In this document: one piece after another, positions 1 through 6,363 of the stretch
How positions within the stretch are numbered: the first letter of the stretch is position 1
Layout: each line of letters begins with the position of its first letter
DNA from: Bog-950 sp964493695
GTDB lineage: Bacteria > Bacteroidota > Bacteroidia > Chitinophagales > LD1
DNA: 25,587 nt
Direction of reading: 5' to 3'
NCBI GenBank assembly: GCA_964493695.1
Contig: CAZBPG010000057.1
Coordinates: 1-25,587 of the forward strand
Notes under the pieces: generated by a model
What the model saw: the letters and a program-made list of their open reading frames with translations, nothing else
The model's database searches: none
What the model was told of the DNA's origin: nothing
Program-made: the position numbers and the translations under genes

Positions 1-88
1 CTTTTGTCAGCAACATTCTTATCAAGTTCATCTTGTGAATTATGAAAGAGGTCTAGTGTTCAACAGCACCCGCTAACAACCTCAGCTT

Positions 89-104
89 TGTAGCATAAAA
101 GCAC
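89..104 (-). repeat. 16-bp word repeated at 15095-15110
   Basis: The word GTGCTTTTATGCTACA (minus strand) occurs exactly here and again at 15095-15110, both times in intergenic DNA upstream of a secreted-protein gene. The flanks differ, so the shared core is short. It may be the edge of a dispersed repeat in this genome. No function is claimed. Confidence 0.4.
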
Positions 105-191
105 ATCCCGTTTTTTAGCTGAAACACAGCCTCTATCCTGTGCGTTTAACATATAAACTATTACCGAAATAGCACACCCGATAAATTCACT

Positions 192-199
192 TACTTTTG
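192..199 (+). promoter_or_regulatory. Candidate -7 box for the LamG/HYR gene
   Basis: TACTTTTG matches the Bacteroidota -7 consensus TAnnTTTG and lies 25 bases before the ATG at 225. No clean TTTG -33 box is seen at the usual distance, so this is only a candidate. Confidence 0.35.
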
Positions 200-224
200 A
201 TTTCAGAAGTGCGTTGATGATTGT

Positions 225-3200
225 ATGAGAAATATTGCTTTTATGTTTCTGCTCTTTTTGTCTGCTGCTGCGGGTGCCCAGGTGCCCACCGGTGGACTCG
301 TTGCGTATTATCCGTTTAACAACAGTGCCAGCGATGAAAGCGGAAACCTTAACCACGGTAAACTGAACGGAGCGGTGGCTCCCGCAGATGACCGGTTCGG
401 AAATCCCTGCGGGGCGTACCGGTTTATGGGTACCGGTTGTTATGTTTCGGTTCCCAATTCAGTTTCTTTAAAAGCACCTTCGAGCTCGCTGGCTATTACG
501 GCCTGGGTGAAGCCCGAGAAGGGAAGCAACTCATCGAACGATTTAAGTCTTATCCTCCTCTCGAAACCGGGTATCGAAAACGGCTCGGATGTAAAGCCGC
601 AATACTGTTTTCAGATTAAGCGGACCTTTGGCGATTCGTACAGCACTATTACACTCAGTAACGATTTCTCGTTTCAGGATAAGCAGTACAATAACCACCC
701 TATGGAGTTCGGGCAGTGGTATTTCATCGCTATCACGTATGATGAAAATTTTGTGCAGGTATATCAGGACGGAAAACTGATTGCCCAGGCCCCTAAGAAC
801 AGGCCTTTTTCGCCCAACGATTTTGCTTTGGAGATTGGCCGCGACATAGCTGCCGGTAAAAAATATTTCAACGGCAGTCTGGACGATTTGCGTATTTACA
901 GTCGTGGGTTATCGTTTCAGGAAGTTAATGCGTTGTATAAAGATGGGTCCGCCAAACTGGCGAAGGAAGAAGTGATAGTGAATTTCCCGAAGAGCGTTCA
1001 GAAGAATACCGCACCGGGCACCTGCTCGGCTAAAGTATTTTACAACGAGCCGGAGGCAACTATAGGCTTCGGCTCGGTAGTGATGAAACAACTCAGCGGC
1101 CTGCACAGCGGTTCCGATTTTGCTGCGGGCAGAAACAACCTGGTTTACGAAGCCACCGTTGGCGATAAAAAAATAGTCGACAGCTTTCAGATTACCGTGC
1201 TCGATAACGAGCCACCGGTGTTTACCTGCGTAACCGATGTAATTGCCAAAGCACGCACCAACACCAGCGGAGTGGAAGTTGATTATCCCGGTCTGTCGGT
1301 AACCGATAACTGCCCTAACCTGAAACTGGAGTTACTCGAAGGCCTGCCCACCGGTGGGGTGTTTCCGAAGGGAACTACCAGCGTAAAGTATGAAGCCACC
1401 GATGCTGCGGGCAATAAAAGCTATTGCAGTTTTAAAGTAACGGTTATAGAGGATGCACAGGCAGTTAAAGAAGAAGCTAAACCGCACGTGAATTATATTC
1501 CGGAAGAAACCCGCAAAAGTCCGGCTGTGGTTTACGAACCGGAACTGCTGATACGTCCGGTGGAGGAGAAGAAGGACTTAGCCAAAGAGCAGGCGGAGCG
1601 GGAACGTTTGGCAGCCGCTAAAGAGTTGGCAGAAAAAGAACGTTTAGCTAAAGAGAAAGCCGCAGCAGATGCCGCAGCCAAAGAAGCAGCCGAAAGAGCA
1701 CGCTTAGCCAGAGAGCAGGCGGAGCGCGAGCGATTAGAAAAAGAGAAAGCTGTTGCCAGAGAACTGGCAGAGAGTGAGCGCATAGCCAACGAAAAAGCCC
1801 TTGCTGAAAAGCAACGCTTAGCCGAAGAAAAAGCGGCTGCTGATGCCGAAGCCAGAGATGCGGCTGAAAGAGAACGCCTGGTAAAAGTACAGGAAGAGAA
1901 GGAGCATTTAGACAAAGTAAAAGCAGAGGCGAAAGAACAGGCTGAGAGGCAGCGACTGGCTACCGAAAAAGCCCTTGCCGAAAAGCAACGCTTAGCCGAA
2001 GAAAAAGCTGCCGCAGATGCCGAAGCCAAGGATGCTGCTGAAAGAGAGCGCATAGCCACCGAAAAAGCTTTAGCCGAAAAGCAGCGTTTAGCCGAAGAAA
2101 AAGCCGCAGCAGATGCCTTAGCTAAAGAAGCTGCCGAAAAAGAGCGCATGGCAAAACTGATAGCGGAGAAGGAACTTTTAGATAAAGCGAAAGCAAAATC
2201 CATTGCCGAGGCTAAAGAGGCGGCAGAAAAAGAACGCCTGGAGAAAGTGCTGGCAGAGAAAGAGCGTTTGCAAAAAGAAAGGGCAGCTGCCAAGGAAGCA
2301 GCAGAGAAAGAACGCCTGGCAAAAGAAAAAGCAATAGAAGAGAAGGACCAATTGGAAAGGGCATTGGCCGATAAGGAAAGATTGGTTAAAGAAAAAGCAG
2401 CCGCTGAAGATGCTGCAGAAAAGGAGAGGCTTGAAAAGGAAAAGGCCATTGCCGAGAAAGAACGTTTAGAGAAGTTGCTGGCTGAAAAAGAGCGCCTCGA
2501 TAAAGTGAAAGTAGATGTAGAAAAAATGCGGGTAGCTAAAGAGAAGGCTATTGCCCGAGATGCCGAGCCTCCTCACATTGCCTGCCCTAAAGATACCGTT
2601 ATCCTGCTTCCGCCTAACCGCAAAGGGTTGATTTACTACTACAAACAACCGGTGGTAACCGATAACGTAGGTGTAGACAGTATGATTATGAAAGCCGGAC
2701 CTAAGGATGGCTGCTTCCTCACGGAAGGGGTTCACCCGTTTATTTTCGAAGCTTACGACCGGGCGGGCAACACCCAAACCTGTACCTACAGCCTCATGAT
2801 TAAGAAGGATATTTCGGTGGCACCTTATGCTCCGCCACAACAGTTAGAAGCCGACCTGCAACTGGGCAGCGACTCCGTGCATTACGAGCACAAAGCCACC
2901 CTCAGCAACTGCGAACTTACGGTGCTTATTTATGACGATGGCGAGCAGGACAACGACTCGGTTTCTATTATTTTTAACGGGCATGTGCTGGTTAACCGCC
3001 AGATGATTCGCATTAAAGAAAACGGGGCCATACGCAAGAACATTACCCTGATGCCCGATGCCGAAAACTACATTATTGCCAAGGCCTGGAACACTGGCCG
3101 CTACGGCTTGAACACCCTGCGTATTGATGTATACGAAAGCCTTCCCGAAGGCAGTAAGGGCGACCTGAAACTCAAAAAGCCCCTCATGTCAAAAATCCTC

Positions 3201-3248
3201 CATTCGCGCCCGGGCGATGCAGGCGGCTTGTTGCTGCAGTGTAATTAA
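225..3248 (+). CDS. Secreted LamG-HYR-long helix-HYR surface protein
   Basis: A 1007-residue exported protein, probably cell-surface or extracellular. It has a signal peptide (hydrophobic MFLLFLSAAAG then AQ) and a LamG/concanavalin-like domain at about residues 25-240 (GLVAYYPF near the start, SLDDLRIYSRGLS at the end). A HYR domain lies near 325-410 (DNEPPVF, then YEATDAAGN). Residues about 445-795 are almost entirely A/E/K/R/L and form a very long charged helix or coiled coil, with a 30-odd-residue block repeated three times in its middle. A second HYR domain follows (about 797-870, with FEAYDRAGN). The C-terminal beta-type region contains LIYDDGEQDNDSVS and resembles a C-terminal domain seen in other Bacteroidota exported proteins. 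No type IX secretion C-terminal signal was recognised. LamG binds sugars or proteins in other families, so adhesion is plausible but inferred. The start gives an intact signal peptide and follows a candidate promoter. Confidence 0.9.
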   Translation: MRNIAFMFLLFLSAAAGAQVPTGGLVAYYPFNNSASDESGNLNHGKLNGAVAPADDRFGNPCGAYRFMGTGCYVSVPNSVSLKAPSSSLAITAWVKPEKGSNSSNDLSLILLSKPGIENGSDVKPQYCFQIKRTFGDSYSTITLSNDFSFQDKQYNNHPMEFGQWYFIAITYDENFVQVYQDGKLIAQAPKNRPFSPNDFALEIGRDIAAGKKYFNGSLDDLRIYSRGLSFQEVNALYKDGSAKLAKEEVIVNFPKSVQKNTAPGTCSAKVFYNEPEATIGFGSVVMKQLSGLHSGSDFAAGRNNLVYEATVGDKKIVDSFQITVLDNEPPVFTCVTDVIAKARTNTSGVEVDYPGLSVTDNCPNLKLELLEGLPTGGVFPKGTTSVKYEATDAAGNKSYCSFKVTVIEDAQAVKEEAKPHVNYIPEETRKSPAVVYEPELLIRPVEEKKDLAKEQAERERLAAAKELAEKERLAKEKAAADAAAKEAAERARLAREQAERERLEKEKAVARELAESERIANEKALAEKQRLAEEKAAADAEARDAAERERLVKVQEEKEHLDKVKAEAKEQAERQRLATEKALAEKQRLAEEKAAADAEAKDAAERERIATEKALAEKQRLAEEKAAADALAKEAAEKERMAKLIAEKELLDKAKAKSIAEAKEAAEKERLEKVLAEKERLQKERAAAKEAAEKERLAKEKAIEEKDQLERALADKERLVKEKAAAEDAAEKERLEKEKAIAEKERLEKLLAEKERLDKVKVDVEKMRVAKEKAIARDAEPPHIACPKDTVILLPPNRKGLIYYYKQPVVTDNVGVDSMIMKAGPKDGCFLTEGVHPFIFEAYDRAGNTQTCTYSLMIKKDISVAPYAPPQQLEADLQLGSDSVHYEHKATLSNCELTVLIYDDGEQDNDSVSIIFNGHVLVNRQMIRIKENGAIRKNITLMPDAENYIIAKAWNTGRYGLNTLRIDVYESLPEGSKGDLKLKKPLMSKILHSRPGDAGGLLLQCN

Positions 3249-3362
3249 TGATAGCGTGTGATTGAAAACTCCTGCATTGTTGAAATCCGTCTCTACTGCT
3301 TCCTGAAAAACCTGTTTTGTAGGGTTATCTGAATTTTCTGTTCTGGCGCGGTTACTCTCTTT

Positions 3363-3545
3363 TCATTTCTTCACTATCTCCAAAACCTCACCAGCTAAGT
3401 CCCGAACATATTGCGAGTTGCCTTCTGCGGTTACGGGCAGGTCCTCGTAGCCGAGGCGCACCACTACTAAGTTGTGTTCGGGAATGGTAATGATATAATG
3501 TCGCGCACGTGGTTGCCGTAGTAAGTTTTGGCGGAGATGGTAAGT
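3363..3545 (-). pseudogene. Decayed C-terminus of a serine hydrolase (class C beta-lactamase type)
   Basis: On the minus strand one frame (stop at 3363-3365, open to 3503) reads IITIPEHNLVVVRLG followed by a tail ending EVLEIVKK. This is the pattern of the last beta strand and helix of class C beta-lactamase-like serine hydrolases. Just upstream (about 3504-3545) a different frame reads KTYYGNHVRD, which could be the preceding strand, so there is probably a frameshift near 3504. No catalytic SxxK or YxN motif remains. It is a remnant left of the acyltransferase gene; the rest of 3249-3621 holds nothing else convincing. Confidence 0.5.
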
Positions 3546-3621
3546 GAAACTGTAATATCGGTAGTTGGTTGTGAGGCCACAACTGTGGAAGGAAACGCTT
3601 ATAGTTTAAATGGGAAGAAGC

Positions 3622-4497
3622 TTATTTAGAGTGATTCAGGGGTTTATGCTTCCACCGCTTATGACTCCAAAGCCATTGAGCAGGATGTTCGTGCAGTTGT
3701 GCTTCTAAATGTTCGGAGAAGGCCTGAACAATTTCATCGGGAGTACTGTTGGTTACGTCTTCTTTAAGTTTGGAAAGATGCACGCGGTAATAGCCTCTTT
3801 TTATCTGAACAATTTTTGCATACACCGGAATGCAGTTATGCTTTACCGCATAGCGGGCACCACCATAAAAAAAAGCAGTGTCCTGATGCATGAATTTTGT
3901 CCAGTAAGCATTGTTGGGGTTAGAGGGCGACTGGTCGGTGAAGAAAACATGGAAGGTTCTTTCTTCGGGTTTCTCTTTAAAATAAGCCGAAGTGTTTTTC
4001 ATCGAAATCATGTTCATACCCAACTTGCCGCGCGTGCTTACAATCAGGTCATCAAAGTATTTGTTTTTGGCGGGGCTGTAAACCCCGAATATTTTAAACT
4101 TAGTAAGCGTGTGCGCTACATAACCGGCATACTCCCAGCAGTTGCTGTGTGCAATCATCAGCACCACATCTCTGCCTTCATCGTAAAGTTTGGTAAGCAC
4201 TTCAATATTCTCCGGAACGCACCTCGCCCAATACTCTTCAGGTTTTATGGTGAGGCATTTAATGTTCTCTACTACCCTATCGGCCAGGTGCACGTATGAT
4301 TCTTTTGCAATGGCTTCAATTTCCGTTTCGCTCTTTTCGGGAAATGAATTGCGGAGATTGGTGAGCACCACCCTTCTGCGGTATTTAAACACATCGCGCA
4401 GAAAAAACGCCAGCACATCGGCCAGTTTATAAAGCACCGGTGAAGGCAGGTAAGCGAAGAGATAAAGTATGGGAACAACTAAATAGTAGAGGAGCAT
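3622..4497 (-). CDS. Lysophospholipid/lipid A acyltransferase, LpxL/HtrB family
   Basis: A 291-residue membrane-anchored acyltransferase of the LpxL/HtrB family, which transfers acyl chains at the inner leaflet of the cytoplasmic membrane, typically the late acylation of lipid A. Seen: an N-terminal hydrophobic segment (about residues 1-20), then the HX4E catalytic motif AHSNCWEY with His117 and Glu122. A central FFTDQSPSNP block follows, close to the family's DQ motif, then YGGARYAVK and a C-terminal QWLWSHKRWKHKP, the family's WxHxRW-type ending. Length is normal for the family. It lies downstream of the PhoD-like gene on the same strand, 91 bp away, with a large hairpin between them, so co-transcription is uncertain. 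In Bacteroidota some homologues acylate aminolipids rather than lipid A, so the exact acceptor is unknown. Confidence 0.88.
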   Translation of the reverse strand: MLLYYLVVPILYLFAYLPSPVLYKLADVLAFFLRDVFKYRRRVVLTNLRNSFPEKSETEIEAIAKESYVHLADRVVENIKCLTIKPEEYWARCVPENIEVLTKLYDEGRDVVLMIAHSNCWEYAGYVAHTLTKFKIFGVYSPAKNKYFDDLIVSTRGKLGMNMISMKNTSAYFKEKPEERTFHVFFTDQSPSNPNNAYWTKFMHQDTAFFYGGARYAVKHNCIPVYAKIVQIKRGYYRVHLSKLKEDVTNSTPDEIVQAFSEHLEAQLHEHPAQWLWSHKRWKHKPLNHSK

Positions 4498-4508
4498 AAT
4501 TTAGAATG

Positions 4509-4591
4509 TGACAATGTGATAAAATGACAAAATGATAATGAGCGCTGCAAGTTTTATTGCATTGTCACTTTGTCATTTTATCACATTATCA
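4509..4591. repeat. Large imperfect inverted repeat (32-bp arms)
   Basis: The arm at 4509-4540 pairs with 4560-4591 over 32 positions with about three mismatches, around a 19-base loop. The arms consist of a degenerate short motif (aatgtgata, aatgacaa). The right arm contains the phosphatase stop codon (4589-4591) and the left arm ends shortly before the acyltransferase ATG at 4497. It could form a long RNA hairpin that acts as a terminator, stability element or processing site between the two genes. It lacks a canonical U tail on the minus strand. Confidence 0.75.
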
Positions 4592-5911
4592 TTTTTGTAT
4601 TTGAAGTTCATTTTCGTTCAACGTAATCTCCCGTTTCTTATATCCGCCCCTGCCTATAATTTCAATTTTCATATTGCGGCTGCCTCTTTCTCCGGTAAAA
4701 GAAATACGCCCGAAGTTACGTCTGCCATAATCGAAATGCTTTACCCGGTTGCCGTTGTGGTAAGCGCCAAGCAACCTGCGAGGCAGCGGAGGAAAGGTAA
4801 GCGGTGAGCAGGTGAAATCGTAAAACGGATAACCGTTCCATACGCGTTTGCTCAGTTCGCTGTAATGTTTGTCACCGGTAAGGAAGATGACTCCTTTAAT
4901 GTTGTTCTTCGAAATAAAATCGAGCAGTTCATCGCGCTCGCGCGGATAATCGGCATACGATTCGCCAAAGTTATTGTCGTTTAAAACCTGCGAACCGATG
5001 GCGATGAATTTAAATGTGGCATCGCTCATCATCAGTTTGTTCTTGAGCCATATCAGTTGGGTCTCGCCCAAAAAATCTCCGGCAGTATTGCCACTTACAT
5101 CGCGGTGATACCGGTCATCGGTCATAAAAAATTCAGCATCGTAGTAACGGAAGTTGAAGTAGTTGCCGTTAAACTGCGCCCCTTCGGGATACGTATTGGG
5201 CCACATGCCTTTAAAAATTTTCAGCGTTGAATCTTTAAGTACATATTCCCTTCCGCAATCGTTGGGGCCGTAGTCGTGGTCGTCCCAAATGGCGTAGTGG
5301 GGCTGAGCGGCCAGAAAATCGCGGTATTTACGGAACGACTTGCGCAGGCGTATGTTTAAATTGAACATGCCATCGTAACTCTTGTGGTCTTTGCCGAGGT
5401 AATACACATCATCGCCCAGCCAGACCATAAAGTCGCTCTGTTTCTTTTTCATGCGGTAAAAAATCCAGGTGGTGGCACCGGGAAAAACCATGCGGGCAAA
5501 GCCGGGGCGCATGAGGGCGCAGGAGCCGAGGAGGAAATTGAAATCTTTAATGGCCGTATCGGCCTGGGTGCGGAAATAGTAGCGGGCATTGGCGCCCCAG
5601 CCGTCAATAGAAACGAGGATGTTGTAAACGCGGTCGGGCGTGAGGCCGGTAAAATCCATAGTAAGGGCTACATCGCCTTTGCTGTTGGTAATATAGTTTA
5701 CGCTGTTGGGGTAGTAGACTTTCTTTTCGGCAGTGTCGCCCAGTATGAGCATGTTCTGCCCTTTGCCGCGGTAAGCAATCCATACACGGGCGCTGTTTTT
5801 AGTTACCGAACCCACCACCGGGCCTGCCAGCAGTTTGGGCTTGGGCTCGGTTTGGGCAAAAAGAAATTGAAGGGTTATTAATAGTAGTAGAGCCGAACCT
5901 GTTTTTTTCAC
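4589..5911 (-). CDS. phoD: PhoD-like alkaline phosphatase/phosphodiesterase, GTG start
   Basis: A 440-residue exported metallophosphatase of the PhoD family, which hydrolyses phosphomonoesters or phosphodiesters using bound metal ions. Seen in order: signal peptide (KKTGSALLLLITLQF, then LFAQ), the N-terminal fibronectin-like PhoD_N domain (GPVVGSVTKNSARVWIAY to YYFRTQAD), then metallophosphatase motifs GSCAL, WLGDDVYYLG, IWDDHDYGPND, GSQVLND and FLTGDKHYSEL. An ATG-initiated frame exists much further upstream (6193), but it would read through the 21-bp repeat array as implausible Cys/Phe-rich sequence. The GTG at 5909-5911 gives a normal signal peptide and no in-frame ATG lies nearby, so I chose it. 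The next gene downstream is the acyltransferase. Substrate cannot be told from sequence. Confidence 0.87.
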   Translation of the reverse strand: MKKTGSALLLLITLQFLFAQTEPKPKLLAGPVVGSVTKNSARVWIAYRGKGQNMLILGDTAEKKVYYPNSVNYITNSKGDVALTMDFTGLTPDRVYNILVSIDGWGANARYYFRTQADTAIKDFNFLLGSCALMRPGFARMVFPGATTWIFYRMKKKQSDFMVWLGDDVYYLGKDHKSYDGMFNLNIRLRKSFRKYRDFLAAQPHYAIWDDHDYGPNDCGREYVLKDSTLKIFKGMWPNTYPEGAQFNGNYFNFRYYDAEFFMTDDRYHRDVSGNTAGDFLGETQLIWLKNKLMMSDATFKFIAIGSQVLNDNNFGESYADYPRERDELLDFISKNNIKGVIFLTGDKHYSELSKRVWNGYPFYDFTCSPLTFPPLPRRLLGAYHNGNRVKHFDYGRRNFGRISFTGERGSRNMKIEIIGRGGYKKREITLNENELQIQK

Positions 5912-5928
5912 GGGGACGAATGTAGAAA

Positions 5929-5977
5929 CAAAGGGCAAAGAGCAAAGGGCAAAAGGCAAAAAGCAGAATGCAGAATG
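5929..5977. repeat. 7-bp tandem array, 7 units
   Basis: Seven consecutive 7-mers without indels: caaaggg, caaagag, caaaggg, caaaagg, caaaaag, cagaatg, cagaatg. On the minus strand this puts several TTTG words just upstream of the phosphatase start. The 21-bp array that begins at about 6012 also breaks down into three 7-mers per unit, so the two arrays may share an origin. Confidence 0.85.
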
Positions 5978-6011
5978 CGACAGCGGTCTGCAACAGAAAG
6001 CGAGAATGTAA

Positions 6012-6228
6012 CAGAGATGAACCGTGTAAAAACAGAACTTTACCAGGCGCCAACAGAACTGAACCATGTGAAAACAGAAGCGAACCGAACGAAAACAGAG
6101 TTGAACCAAGCAAAAACAGAAATGAACCATCCGAAAACAGAAGTTGACCGGGCGCAAACAGGACTGAACCACGCGAAAACAGGAGTGAACCATGTCCTAA
6201 CAGAACCGAACCGAGCGAAAACAGAAGA
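6012..6228. repeat. 21-bp tandem array, 10 units plus a partial, reading as a heptapeptide repeat
   Basis: Units begin at 6012, 6033, 6054, 6075, 6096, 6117, 6138, 6159, 6180 and 6201, each exactly 21 bp, with a partial unit at 6222. Columns 1-5 (CAGAA or variants), 9-12 (AACC) and 18-21 (AAAA) are mostly constant. Variation concentrates in columns 6-7 and 13-16. A looser unit at 5994 precedes the array. On the + strand it reads as the heptad L-N-H-V-K-T-E with variants. It has no unique spacers, so it is not a CRISPR. Confidence 0.95.
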
Positions 6229-6250
6229 TTTTCGGATTTTACAATGCTAA
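6017..6250 (+). CDS. Possible small heptad-repeat protein encoded by the 21-bp array
   Basis: From the ATG at 6017 the + strand reads 77 codons to a TAA at 6248; an in-frame ATG at 5975 would add 14 more. Every unit gives (L/M/V/A/P)-N-(H/R/Q)-(V/A/T/P)-K-T-E. If the first residue is heptad position a, the fourth is d and K/E fall at e and g, as in a coiled coil, although prolines and polar residues at some core sites would weaken it. A hairpin with a T-rich tail on this strand follows at 6289-6325. Against it: no recognised promoter or ribosome site, and third codon positions are not the most variable. It may be only a repeat that happens to be open. Confidence 0.3.
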   Translation: MNRVKTELYQAPTELNHVKTEANRTKTELNQAKTEMNHPKTEVDRAQTGLNHAKTGVNHVLTEPNRAKTEDFRILQC

Positions 6251-6288
6251 TAAAAATGCTGCTATTGAGCTGTTTAAAGCCACAAACA

Positions 6289-6325
6289 AAACAGTCTGCC
6301 AACATTTGGCAGACTGTTTCTTTTT
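6289..6325. terminator. Rho-independent terminator, likely bidirectional
   Basis: A perfect 14-bp stem (6289-6302 with 6306-6319, core cagtctgcc/ggcagactg) and a 3-base loop, followed on the + strand by TTTCTTTTT-type sequence. On the minus strand it lies about 45 bp past the stop of the large NVGIGT gene ending at 6364 and is followed by TGTTTG. It probably ends that transcript and could also end any + strand transcript from the heptad ORF. Confidence 0.8.
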
Positions 6326-6363
6326 AGCCATCTAATGACTGCAGAATTTTAAAACTAAAACAA

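Noticed and set aside
60..356. 98-codon minus-strand frame at the left edge
   Set aside because: It overlaps the signal-peptide start of the LamG/HYR gene and its promoter, and shows no recognisable domain.
1532..2449. 305-codon minus-strand frame rich in S, A and F (SFSAASLA repeats)
   Set aside because: It is the antisense of the A/E/K-rich helix of the LamG/HYR gene; the lack of stops follows from that composition.
3537..3629. 31-codon + strand frame ending VEGNAYSLNGKKLI
   Set aside because: It is short, overlaps the acyltransferase stop and has no leader; it may be another gene remnant but cannot be supported.
5912..6193. N-terminal extension of the PhoD-like protein through the 21-bp array
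   Set aside because: It would be a Cys/Phe-rich repeat with no relation to the family, while GTG at 5911 gives a proper signal peptide.
6012..6228. Diversity-generating retroelement variable region, because variation is clustered in fixed columns
   Set aside because: There is no reverse transcriptase or template repeat in the window, and the variation is not limited to adenine positions.
5799..6305. 168-codon minus-strand frame across the array (LLFSRGS-type repeats)
   Set aside because: It is a by-product of a 21-bp unit lacking stops in that frame, and it ends inside the phosphatase gene.
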